The notes under the pieces are model-generated. The model saw nothing but the letters and a program-made list of their open reading frames with translations, made no database searches and was not told the origin of the DNA. 64,000 nt of DNA from Sedimenticola sp. (GTDB lineage: Bacteria; Pseudomonadota; Gammaproteobacteria; Chromatiales; Chromatiaceae). The DNA lies in the NCBI GenBank assembly GCA_002869585.1, contig PKUO01000002.1:1-64000 (forward strand), in the 5' to 3' direction. Position numbers and translations under genes: made by a program. The number at the start of each line of letters is the position of its first letter. Positions within the stretch are counted from its first letter, which is position 1. Of the stretch, positions 19,619-27,314 are shown in pieces.

Positions 19619-20614
19619 ATGTCGACTAAACAACCACCGCTGGAGTGGGAGATCAATATCCCGTTGGTTACCAACCCGCTGATGCTGGGTGCCTGGGTCA
19701 AGGCCATGGGGGCCACCTACCTGGTCTCCATGCTGATCCTCTCGGCGATATTCATTGGCACCGGTGAGGTGGATGGCCTGCCTCTGCTGGCCGGCTGGTT
19801 TGCCCTGATCACCGCGGGTCTGACAGTCGCGGGTCTGTTGATCATGCTGGTGGTGTTTGGAAATCGTTTTCGGGCACGTTTCACGGTTTCCGATAAAGGC
19901 ATCGGCTACGAGGGCATAGATACCCGTGCGCGTGCCCTGGCGCGGATGTCGGTGGTCGCTGGTGCGCTCGGGGGCAGTCCGCGCACGGCGGGCGCGGGGC
20001 TGCTGGCAATCTCCAATGAGCGCGTCGATCTTGCCTGGTCCGGCGCCTTTGCGGCACGCTATCGCCCCAGACAACATACCGTTGTCCTGCGAAATCAGTG
20101 GCGCGATCTGTTGCATGTTTACTGCACGGCAGACAACTACGAGGCGGTCAAGTCCAGGGTCAGTTCAATGCTTTCGACACGGGGAACAGAGACAAGGCTG
20201 GAGAAGCACGGTTCTCCTCTGCCGGGGGCGCTGTTTTCCACGCTGCTGGTCGTGGCGGCCTGTCTGCCTCTGTTTGCCCTTAATGAGATCACCGGGCTGG
20301 ATATCTTTGTGCCACTGCTGGTCATGCTATTCAGTCTGGCCACGGTCTGGCTGATTCCGCTGTTTGGCTGGGTCATATTGCCGTTATTGGGGTATATCCT
20401 GATACACCTGGTTGTGGCGCTGTCCGGGGTGCGAGAGTTGAAACTGGTCAGCACCTACCGTTTCCGGGCCTTCGAACTTTTGGATGGGGGTGAGTGGATG
20501 GTCCTGATTCTTGGTTTGGTGGGTATCAGCTACCTGGCGGTGATCTCTGTCAGGGCACTGCGCGGACGGTTGGTGCCGGTTTTATTTCAGGATTATCAAG
20601 GCCATGGCCAGTGA
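19619..20614 (+). CDS. Integral membrane protein of unknown function
   Basis: 331 residues. The start at 19619 puts GAGG (19609-19612) six bases away; ATGs at 19616 and 19601 are alternatives. Two helices near the N-terminus (about residues 25-80) are followed by a cytoplasmic stretch of about 120 residues resembling a PH-like beta domain (ARFTVSDKGIGYEG, HTVVLRNQWRDLLHVYC), then three or four helices to the C-terminus. I do not recognise a named family. It is followed by a possible 38-codon frame and a terminator. Confidence 0.7.
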   Translation: MSTKQPPLEWEINIPLVTNPLMLGAWVKAMGATYLVSMLILSAIFIGTGEVDGLPLLAGWFALITAGLTVAGLLIMLVVFGNRFRARFTVSDKGIGYEGIDTRARALARMSVVAGALGGSPRTAGAGLLAISNERVDLAWSGAFAARYRPRQHTVVLRNQWRDLLHVYCTADNYEAVKSRVSSMLSTRGTETRLEKHGSPLPGALFSTLLVVAACLPLFALNEITGLDIFVPLLVMLFSLATVWLIPLFGWVILPLLGYILIHLVVALSGVRELKLVSTYRFRAFELLDGGEWMVLILGLVGISYLAVISVRALRGRLVPVLFQDYQGHGQ

Positions 20615-20637
20615 CTGGATGTATTCTGGCTAGAGAT

Positions 20638-20754
20638 ATGCCGACTAGCGAAAAAAATCCTCAGATATGGTTTAATCCCCCACTGGTTTACGAGAAAATT
20701 CAAAAAATCATTCGGGTTTCCGGACGGTTCAGTTCGGAAGACATCACTGAATAA
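20638..20754 (+). CDS. Possible 38-residue small protein
   Basis: ATG at 20638 opens a 38-codon frame (MPTSEKNPQIWFNPPLVYEK, then a basic-acidic tail), whose TAA lies one base before a clean terminator hairpin. The sequence is more A/T-rich than the flanking genes. AGAG at 20632-20635 is a poor and close ribosome binding site. The position between a gene and a terminator is suggestive, but there is no family evidence; it could be only the 3' untranslated region of the membrane-protein gene. Confidence 0.25.
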   Translation: MPTSEKNPQIWFNPPLVYEKIQKIIRVSGRFSSEDITE

Positions 20755-20755
20755 T

Positions 20756-20783
20756 CTGGACACAGCCTGTCCAGCCGTTTTTT
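20756..20783 (+). terminator. Rho-independent terminator upstream of ssb
   Basis: CTGGACA (20756-20762) pairs with TGTCCAG (20768-20774) around CAGCC, followed by CCG and six T. It lies 45 bases before the ssb start. It either ends the preceding transcript or, if ssb starts upstream of it, acts in the ssb leader. Confidence 0.8.
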
Positions 20784-20827
20784 GTTGAGTGCTGTGTGTG
20801 TCGGCACTTGGTGGTTTAGGAGGAGTC

Positions 20828-21298
20828 ATGGCCAAAGGTATTAACAAAGTAATCCTGATCGGTAATCTGGGCGTCGACCCGGAAACCCGCTTTATGCCCA
20901 GTGGTGGTGCGGTGACCAACATTCGGCTGGCGACATCAGAGACCTGGAAGGACAAGAATACTGGCGAAACGCAGGAGCGTACCGAGTGGCATCGCGTGGT
21001 GTTTTTTAACCGCCTGGCGGAAATCGCCGGTGAATACCTGAAAAAGGGTTCAAAGGTCTATGTGGAAGGGAGTCTGAGGACACGCAAGTGGCAGGACAAG
21101 GATGGACAGGACCGCTATACCACCGAGATCGTCGGCAACGAAATGCAGATGCTGGATTCGCGTGGCGCCGGCGGCAGTGCCGATTTTGCACCCAGTTCGC
21201 GTTCGGAGCAGGGGGGATCATCCTCATCTTTATCATCTTCCTACTCTGGTTCTCAATCCATGCCTGACCAAGGGTTTGATGACGACATACCCTTCTGA
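20828..21298 (+). CDS. ssb: Single-stranded DNA-binding protein
   Basis: 156 residues from the ATG at 20828, preceded by an excellent AGGAGGAG site; an open frame starts earlier but lacks conservation. The OB fold covers about residues 1-110 ([56 protein letters not shown]). A serine-rich linker leads to the acidic tip DDDIPF, which recruits replication and repair partners. SSB coats single-stranded DNA in replication, recombination and repair. No SOS box is visible upstream and uvrA is not its direct neighbour, unlike the divergent uvrA-ssb arrangement of E. coli. Confidence 0.98.
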   Translation: MAKGINKVILIGNLGVDPETRFMPSGGAVTNIRLATSETWKDKNTGETQERTEWHRVVFFNRLAEIAGEYLKKGSKVYVEGSLRTRKWQDKDGQDRYTTEIVGNEMQMLDSRGAGGSADFAPSSRSEQGGSSSSLSSSYSGSQSMPDQGFDDDIPF

Positions 21299-21325
21299 GT
21301 TTACCATAGACATTGGTTGTAAATT

Positions 21326-21359
21326 AAGCCCGAAGTCTCTTGCGGATTCCGGGCTTTTT
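21326..21359 (+). terminator. Terminator after ssb
   Basis: AAGCCCG (21326-21332) pairs with CGGGCTT (21350-21356), followed by TTT. The loop is long at 17 bases. It lies between ssb and the convergent PAS-GGDEF-EAL gene. Confidence 0.75.
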
Positions 21360-21389
21360 GTTTTGATTGCCCATTCAAACAAGATCAGC

Positions 21390-24300
21390 TCAGGAGTTCA
21401 GTAGAATCTGTTCCAGCTCATCAGCGGTGATCGGTCTGCTGTAGAGGTATCCCTGGGCCTCCTGGCAGCCTGCGGCTTTCAGGAAATTGGCCTGCTCCTG
21501 TGTCTCCACCCCTTCGGCGATAACGGTCAACCCAAGGCTCTTGCCCATGGCGATTATCGCATCGGCAATCGCCATGTCATTCGGGTCTTCCGGTATGTCG
21601 CGGACAAAAGACTGGTCGATTTTGAGTTTGTGTATCGGCAGCTGTTTCAGATAGCTCAGCGACGAGTAACCGGTACCAAAGTCATCGATGGCCAGGGTCA
21701 CGCCCATCTGCCGTAGCGTCATCAATTGGCGAATCGCAAAATCCGCTTGCTGCATGATGAACCCCTCGGTGACCTCGAGTTCCAGTTGCGAGGAGGGGAA
21801 CCGGGTTTCGGCCAGGATCTTTTTGACATCCTCGGGTAAGTTTCCACGCTGAATCTGGTGTCCGGCCACGTTCACCGCAATACTGCCGAAATCTATACCC
21901 CGTTCCAGCCAGTCCCTGCCCTGCCGGCAGGCGGTGCGCAGCACCCACTCGCCAATGGAGTGGATCAGGCCGGACTCTTCGGCAAGGGGAATGAATTTTA
22001 TCGGGGAGATAATTCCCAGTTCCGGGTGTTGCCAGCGTATCAGCGCCTCGACGCCGATAATCTGGCCGCTTTGTAGATCAACCTGGGGCTGGTAGACCAA
22101 GCGCAGTTCCTCTCGACTGATCGCCTGCCTCAGGTTGTTTTCCAGCAGTACGCGCTCGAAGGCGTTACGGGTCAGCTCCTCGGTGTAGAACTGGTAGGTG
22201 TTGCGCCCTTCCTCCTTGGCGCGATACATGGCTGCATCGGCGTTGCGCAGCAGGCTGGCTGAATCCTTGCCATCCCGTGGGTAGAGGGTGATGCCGAGGC
22301 TGGCGGTAATGCGGATTCCCTGGTCTCCCAACTGGAAGGGTTCAGCGAAGATTGCCATCAGTTTTTCTGCTGCGACGACGACATTATCGGCAATGTCGAT
22401 CTCCTCCAGCAGCAGCACGAACTCATCCCCACCGATACGCGCGACGGTATCGCCCTGACGCACTGTCTGCACCAGTTTGGCTGCTACCTTCTGCAACAGG
22501 CTGTCCCCGGCGGGGTGGCCGAGACTGTCATTGATATGCTTGAAGAGGTCGAGATCGAGGAAGATCACCGCCAGTTTGCTGGCGTTGCGCTCGGCGTGCC
22601 GGATCGCCTGTTCCAGGCGTTCATTCAACAACAGGCGATTGGGCAGGTCGGTCAGGGCATCATGGTGGGCCAGGTGATCCAACTGTTCCTGGGAGTGCTT
22701 GATCTGGCTGATGTCCGAGAAAACGCCGACATAATGGGTCAGCCGGCCCTCTTCGTCGGTAACGCTGCTGATGGTCTGCCACTCCGGGAATACCGAGCCG
22801 TCCTTGCGCCGGTTCCATAGTTCGCCGCGCCACTGGCCGGTTTCGGTGAGAGATAACCACATGTTCCGGTAAAAACTCTCGTCATGGCGTAATGATTGCC
22901 ACAAGCGCGGGTTGCGCCCTATGACCTCATCTCTTGTGTAGCCGAGAATCTCCGTAAAGGCGCGGTTGACCTCAAGGATTTTGCCCTGGGCATCGGTGAT
23001 TACTACGCCTTCATCGGTATTTTCAAACACACTGGCGGCCAGGCGCAGGGTTTCCTCGACCTGGCGCGCCCGGCTCAGGTCATGCAGACTGACCAGCATG
23101 CTGGTGGCCTGTCCACTGTTATCCCTGACCAGTTTCTGCCTCAGCTCGAGGGGTTTGTCGCTAGGGTTGTTGAAGTCATCCGGTTCCAGGGTGATTACCA
23201 CTTCACGCTGTGCCTCCTGGGCCTGACAGACCGGGCAGGCCTCCTTTTCGCCTTCGGGATGGATGAGATCGACGATATGCCGGCCTATGCAGTGCTTGGG
23301 GTCAGAGTTGACCATTCGGTAGAACGCCTGATTCGCTCGCATCAAGCGGCGCTGCATATCCAGCAGATAGATAACGTCATCAATCTGGTCCATGGCCAGG
23401 GTCCACTCGACATTGGCAAGGGCCAGTTGATCTTCGATGTGTTTTTGTTCGGTGATATCCGAAATGACCGAGATAAAACCGGTAACTGCCCCTGCATCAT
23501 TGCGCTGGTAGTTCCAGTTGATCTCGAGTGTCACCTCGCGGCCATCGTCACGGAAGTTACGTGTTACATAGGGTTCGGGTTGGGGTTGTTCGGCAACCAG
23601 GTAGCGCAGATAGTCGCGCAGTTTCTGCCGGTTCTGCTCGTTGATCTCGGCATGCCAGATGGGCTGCCCAAGCAGGCTTCCCGGTGCCTTGCCAAGGATG
23701 CGGTGGTGGGCGCTGTTACTGTAGGTGATCACGCCCTCGACATTGTTTTCCTGGATGCCATAGGGGATGGTATTCAGCAGCAGGGTGAGTTGTTGCTTTT
23801 TATCCTCCAGGCTTTTCTGGGTTTTGTACTGCTCGGTAATATCGCGCGCAATACCGAATATTCCCTCAATCTGACCATTAATGATCAGAGGACCTTTGGT
23901 GGTCATGTAGGGGAGGGTTTTATCACCGGCAATCACCGGCTCCTCATACGTCAGTGTCTTGCCTTGGGCGATGATTTTCTGATCGTCCGCCTGGAATTGC
24001 TCGGCCAGCGCCTTGGGAAACAAGGCGAAGTCATCCCTGCCTATCATCTCATCGGGTGTTTTACCCAGGAGATCGCTGAGCGCACGATTGCTGGTCAGGT
24101 AACGGCCTTGCCTGTCTTTGACAAAAATGGCGTCGGTGGTGTTGCTGGTGATCGATTCGAGCATGGCGAGGGTATGCAACTGCTCGGCATGCATTTTTCC
24201 CTCACGACGGTAGCCCTCGGTTATCTCTTCGATCAATCGCTTTAGCAGAAAGTAGAGCAGTAGAGATGTGACGCCCACAAAGAACCAGCCCTTGAGTGCG

Positions 24301-24470
24301 CTGACGATGGTGATGGTGGCTGGATCATGGAAGATGAGACCGACCAGTGCGTCGGAGAAGAGAATCCACAGGACCGAGAGGAATGCATAGAGTATGACAA
24401 TTCTGGACAGGCGAGTACCCGCGTTGCCGCTGACCGGGTGCGTTGGTGAAGGTGAATTCTCTTTTTTCAC
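21390..24470 (-). CDS. Membrane PAS-GGDEF-EAL cyclic-di-GMP protein
   Basis: 1026 residues starting at GTG 24470. Two membrane helices (about 20-42 and 60-85) form the short module common in such sensors. Four PAS-like domains follow (about 107-215, 228-343, 352-470, 478-597), then GGDEF (motif GGDEF near 681, preceded by the RQGD inhibitory site) and EAL (EALIRW near 808). Both catalytic signatures are intact, so it could make and degrade c-di-GMP. The third PAS domain carries a CPVC pair (near 412) that could bind metal or respond to redox. It is convergent with ssb and follows the acyltransferase by 139 bases. Confidence 0.93.
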   Translation of the reverse strand: MKKENSPSPTHPVSGNAGTRLSRIVILYAFLSVLWILFSDALVGLIFHDPATITIVSALKGWFFVGVTSLLLYFLLKRLIEEITEGYRREGKMHAEQLHTLAMLESITSNTTDAIFVKDRQGRYLTSNRALSDLLGKTPDEMIGRDDFALFPKALAEQFQADDQKIIAQGKTLTYEEPVIAGDKTLPYMTTKGPLIINGQIEGIFGIARDITEQYKTQKSLEDKKQQLTLLLNTIPYGIQENNVEGVITYSNSAHHRILGKAPGSLLGQPIWHAEINEQNRQKLRDYLRYLVAEQPQPEPYVTRNFRDDGREVTLEINWNYQRNDAGAVTGFISVISDITEQKHIEDQLALANVEWTLAMDQIDDVIYLLDMQRRLMRANQAFYRMVNSDPKHCIGRHIVDLIHPEGEKEACPVCQAQEAQREVVITLEPDDFNNPSDKPLELRQKLVRDNSGQATSMLVSLHDLSRARQVEETLRLAASVFENTDEGVVITDAQGKILEVNRAFTEILGYTRDEVIGRNPRLWQSLRHDESFYRNMWLSLTETGQWRGELWNRRKDGSVFPEWQTISSVTDEEGRLTHYVGVFSDISQIKHSQEQLDHLAHHDALTDLPNRLLLNERLEQAIRHAERNASKLAVIFLDLDLFKHINDSLGHPAGDSLLQKVAAKLVQTVRQGDTVARIGGDEFVLLLEEIDIADNVVVAAEKLMAIFAEPFQLGDQGIRITASLGITLYPRDGKDSASLLRNADAAMYRAKEEGRNTYQFYTEELTRNAFERVLLENNLRQAISREELRLVYQPQVDLQSGQIIGVEALIRWQHPELGIISPIKFIPLAEESGLIHSIGEWVLRTACRQGRDWLERGIDFGSIAVNVAGHQIQRGNLPEDVKKILAETRFPSSQLELEVTEGFIMQQADFAIRQLMTLRQMGVTLAIDDFGTGYSSLSYLKQLPIHKLKIDQSFVRDIPEDPNDMAIADAIIAMGKSLGLTVIAEGVETQEQANFLKAAGCQEAQGYLYSRPITADELEQILLNS

Positions 24471-24609
24471 GATAGCTTATCTGGCCGGTATCGCGATAGT
24501 GATGGCTTCCATACTTGAAATGATAATAACCCTGTTCGCAGCAGAATCTACTCAGAAGGACAGTATATGCGAGTCTTTTAGGGATATCCCCATGAACATA
24601 AACGGGTTT

Positions 24610-26547
24610 TTAGTCTTGTGTGCGCAATCCGCTGAATAGGGGCAGCAGCAGGCGATTGCCGAATTCGCTCAGATGGTCATCATCAAAATAGAGTGGACGA
24701 CCATTAAGTGAGCCGTAACAGACCGTTTCATCACAGAGATGAGGCGTAGGGTCAAGCACCCGGATGCCGCATTCGTCGGATGCCCGGTTCAGTGCGGCAA
24801 GTGCGACATCATTGCGGGAATAGTAGTCGGCGAGTGGGAGAGTGATATCCACAACCTGACCAGAGGCCATGGCGCGCCGCGCCATGGTTTGCGGGACTTC
24901 AGTCCCTATTTCCGGGATGGGCGCAACGGTGTACACCTTGTGTGACTGTCCGATCCGGCATAACGACCCGACCAATCGCTGGCTGTAGAGCGTCGCAGCG
25001 TCTTCGATTGGCGCATCCGGGGCACGGTCTGTGTAGATGATGCCCCAGCGTTTGTGCAACCCTTCGTTCGGGCCTTTGATATGCACCGAGTAGCGGTTGA
25101 TGATAATCACGCCAACATCGCCGGGGAGCTGTTCAATCTGCTCCAGCACCTTGCGATTGAATTCAACGCAGTGGTTATTCTGCGCCTTGGCTTTCAGTTC
25201 GGTATTGAACAGGGTGGCGCACTGGTGGGTATAAAAACGTACACCGGCCTGGGTGGCGGCCTGTACGGCGCTGACAATCGAGCCGGCATGACTGTCTCCC
25301 CATACCACCCAGCGGATGTTGTTCTCATCGCCCAGGGTGCAGGGGACCAAAGTCTGGGTCTCGCGGGCGAATCCACAGGGCGTGTTGAATCCCTGGAGGC
25401 GATTGTCAGCCTCACGATCGATCAGTAGCAGTTGATCGGAAACCCGCGACTCGAACCCCTGCTTGAGCACTATCAGGGTGCCGCCTGCAGCGATGACCAG
25501 AATCGCTGCCAGGCTGGCGATCGTTGCCCGCCGCCGCGAGGCGAAGATGTGCCGGGCCGGGTTTTCAACCAGTGCATAGGAGATCGCGCCCAGCAGGATA
25601 GCCAGCAGAAAACCACCAACGACATAGGGCAGGGTTCGCAGTGAGAAATACCCCAGGGTCACCACAATCGGCCAATGCCACAGGTAGATGGAGTAGGACC
25701 AGCGGCCCAGGGCGCTGATCGCCGGGCTGGCGGTTAGTGCGGAATCCTGTCGCGCCGCGACCATGATCAGCACCGCGCCGGCAACCGGCAACAGGGCATA
25801 GGCGCCGGGCCAGTTCATCTCCGGCTGGAACAGCCCGGCAGCCAGAATGATGCAGCCAAGGCCAGCCAGTTCGATAGTTTTTGCTGCGGTTGCAGAAGAT
25901 CTGACACGGGGGTTGAGCAGAAATACCAGACCCCCGGCGAGCATCTCCCAGGCACGGGTGGGCAGCATGTAGAAGGCAAAGCTGCCATCTTCCCGGGAGA
26001 TGTCGATGCAGGCGCCCAGGGAGAGGAGGGCGAGGATGATCAGCACAATCATCATCGTCCGTGGGCTGGGTGACAGGGTTTTTGCCACGGCCGCGAGCAG
26101 CAATGGATAGAGCAGATAAAACTGCCATTCCACGGAGAGTGACCAGGTATGCAGCAGCCACTTGGTCTGTGAAGGTGCGTCGAAATAACCCTCCTCGTCC
26201 ATGAAGGTGAAGTTCGAGAAGAACCCCATGGCCGAAGCGGCATGTTCGCCCAGTTTGCGGTAGTCCGAAGGGGTCAGCCAGGCCCAGCCGAGGGCCAGCA
26301 GAACCAGGCACAACACTGCCAGGGCCGGAATGATCCGGCGTGCGCGTGACAGGTAGAAGTCAGTCACCGAGAATCGCCCCTGTTCGATGCCGCGCATGAT
26401 AATGCCGGTCATCAGAAACCCGGAAATCACGAAGAAGACATCAACCCCGATGAATCCACCGCTGAAGCCGTCTATGCTGAAGTGGTAGAGCATCACGGCG
26501 ATCACCGCGTAGGCGCGCAGGCCGTTGATATCCTGACGAAAGCGCAC
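24610..26547 (-). CDS. Acyltransferase 3 family protein with SGNH domain
   Basis: 645 residues. The N-terminal acyltransferase-3 part (about 1-345) has some ten membrane helices and the family marks INGLRAYAVIAVMLYHF, GVDVFFVISGFLMTG and HTWSLSVEWQFYLLYPL. A linker helix leads to an extracytoplasmic SGNH-hydrolase-like domain with WGDSHAG (near residue 413) and DDDHLSEFG near the end. OafA/OatA-type proteins of this design O-acetylate surface polysaccharides such as lipopolysaccharide O-antigen. The substrate here is unknown; no polysaccharide genes are adjacent. Confidence 0.92.
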   Translation of the reverse strand: MRFRQDINGLRAYAVIAVMLYHFSIDGFSGGFIGVDVFFVISGFLMTGIIMRGIEQGRFSVTDFYLSRARRIIPALAVLCLVLLALGWAWLTPSDYRKLGEHAASAMGFFSNFTFMDEEGYFDAPSQTKWLLHTWSLSVEWQFYLLYPLLLAAVAKTLSPSPRTMMIVLIILALLSLGACIDISREDGSFAFYMLPTRAWEMLAGGLVFLLNPRVRSSATAAKTIELAGLGCIILAAGLFQPEMNWPGAYALLPVAGAVLIMVAARQDSALTASPAISALGRWSYSIYLWHWPIVVTLGYFSLRTLPYVVGGFLLAILLGAISYALVENPARHIFASRRRATIASLAAILVIAAGGTLIVLKQGFESRVSDQLLLIDREADNRLQGFNTPCGFARETQTLVPCTLGDENNIRWVVWGDSHAGSIVSAVQAATQAGVRFYTHQCATLFNTELKAKAQNNHCVEFNRKVLEQIEQLPGDVGVIIINRYSVHIKGPNEGLHKRWGIIYTDRAPDAPIEDAATLYSQRLVGSLCRIGQSHKVYTVAPIPEIGTEVPQTMARRAMASGQVVDITLPLADYYSRNDVALAALNRASDECGIRVLDPTPHLCDETVCYGSLNGRPLYFDDDHLSEFGNRLLLPLFSGLRTQD

Positions 26548-26730
26548 TATGTCTCAGTCCCTTGGTAGAGGCCGGGCAGTTGGCTGGCTGGTGTGGGCTT
26601 CAGGTGTTGACGGGACTACAGCATACCGGTTGATCATCGTTGCCATCACTTCTCCAGCTGACCAGAGCGCTTCGGGGAAAGATCAATAGGATACCAGTCA
26701 AATGGCAACCCCGGTCAGTTTACACCCCTG

Positions 26731-26764
26731 AAAAAACACGAAGCCGCCTGGTGGCGGCTTCGTG
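26731..26764 (-). terminator. Strong terminator of the sulfur globule gene
   Basis: On the minus strand: CACGAAGCCGCC, loop ACCA, GGCGGCTTCGTG, then six T (26736-26731). A perfect 12-base-pair stem, 38 bases after the stop of the sulfur globule gene. Confidence 0.93.
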
Positions 26765-26801
26765 GGTGGACAGGTATCGTCCCGGAATGGCAGGGATTCC
26801 G

Positions 26802-27143
26802 CTATTTGTCTTCTGCGGCAGGCGCCTGAGGTGCTACGGGTGCTACCGGAGCATAGGGATAGCCGTAGCCATAGCCGCCATAGTAGGGATAGCCATAACC
26901 ATAGCCGCCATAGTACGGATAGCCATAACCGTAGCCACGACCATAGCCGTAGCCGCGTCCGTAGCCTGAGCCGCGTCCGCTGAAGTTCATGTTGAAGTCA
27001 CCCCAGCCGTCACCCCAGAAGTCGTCGCCCCAGCCACCGGGGCCGCCCCAGCCTGAACCGGGACCCCAGCCCCACCAGGCATTTGCAGAAGAGGAGAGGC
27101 CGATCAGCGCGGCGATGGCAGCAGTCTTGATAATGGTTTTCAT
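26802..27143 (-). CDS. Sulfur globule protein (glycine/tyrosine-rich)
   Basis: 113 residues. A signal peptide ([20 protein letters not shown], cleavage after NA at about 22) is followed by a Trp/Gly-rich part ([20 protein letters not shown]) and Gly-Tyr repeats of GYGYPYYGG type, ending in a Pro/Ala tail. This composition and the [13 protein letters not shown] block match the structural proteins that coat sulfur globules in Allochromatium-type bacteria. The protein would act outside the cytoplasmic membrane in a structural role. It is a single-gene unit with its own promoter, GGGAGA ribosome binding site and strong terminator, consistent with high expression. No other sulfur-oxidation gene is in the window. 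Confidence 0.85.
   Translation of the reverse strand: MKTIIKTAAIAALIGLSSSANAWWGWGPGSGWGGPGGWGDDFWGDGWGDFNMNFSGRGSGYGRGYGYGRGYGYGYPYYGGYGYGYPYYGGYGYGYPYAPVAPVAPQAPAAEDK
26871..26930 (-). repeat. Tandem 30-bp repeat inside the sulfur globule gene
   Basis: Two head-to-tail 30-base units (26871-26900 and 26901-26930) differ at one base (position 16, g versus c). Each encodes a ten-residue Gly/Tyr/Pro unit. Partial copies flank them. Such in-frame repeats can change number by slippage or recombination. Confidence 0.9.
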
Positions 27144-27231
27144 ATTCTATTCTCCCTAAACAAACGAGTAATCTGTCTGCAGTTCGAAAAGCGGTTTTAA
27201 ACCCTGAACCCAGAGCGCTCTTCGTAAGAAA

Positions 27232-27260
27232 AGAATATTAGTGGTTCCTTAATTTGACAA
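27232..27260 (-). promoter_or_regulatory. Promoter of the sulfur globule gene
   Basis: On the minus strand: TTGTCA (27260-27255), 17-base spacer, TATTCT (27237-27232). The predicted start near 27225 gives a leader of about 80 bases. Spacing is ideal and it lies in an A/T-rich region. Confidence 0.6.
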
Positions 27261-27264
27261 ATAA

Positions 27265-27298
27265 GGATTATCTATAGATATCCATAATTTCAAATTAT
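27265..27298. promoter_or_regulatory. Two palindromes just upstream of the sulfur globule promoter
   Basis: GGATTATCTATAGATATCC (27265-27283) has the perfect core ATCTATAGAT. Next to it ATAATTT-C-AAATTAT (27284-27298) is perfect around one base. They sit directly upstream of the -35 box and may be activator sites or an UP-like element. They also lie just after the lon stop, so the second could instead be part of a weak lon 3' hairpin. Confidence 0.4.
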
Positions 27299-27314
27299 AG
27301 GAATCTAATGCCGT

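Noticed and set aside
22896-24245. 449-codon plus-strand frame
   Set aside because: It is the antisense shadow of the PAS-GGDEF-EAL gene, which has unmistakable motifs.
26871-26930. CRISPR-like repeats
   Set aside because: The repeats are directly tandem, without spacers, and in frame inside the sulfur globule gene.
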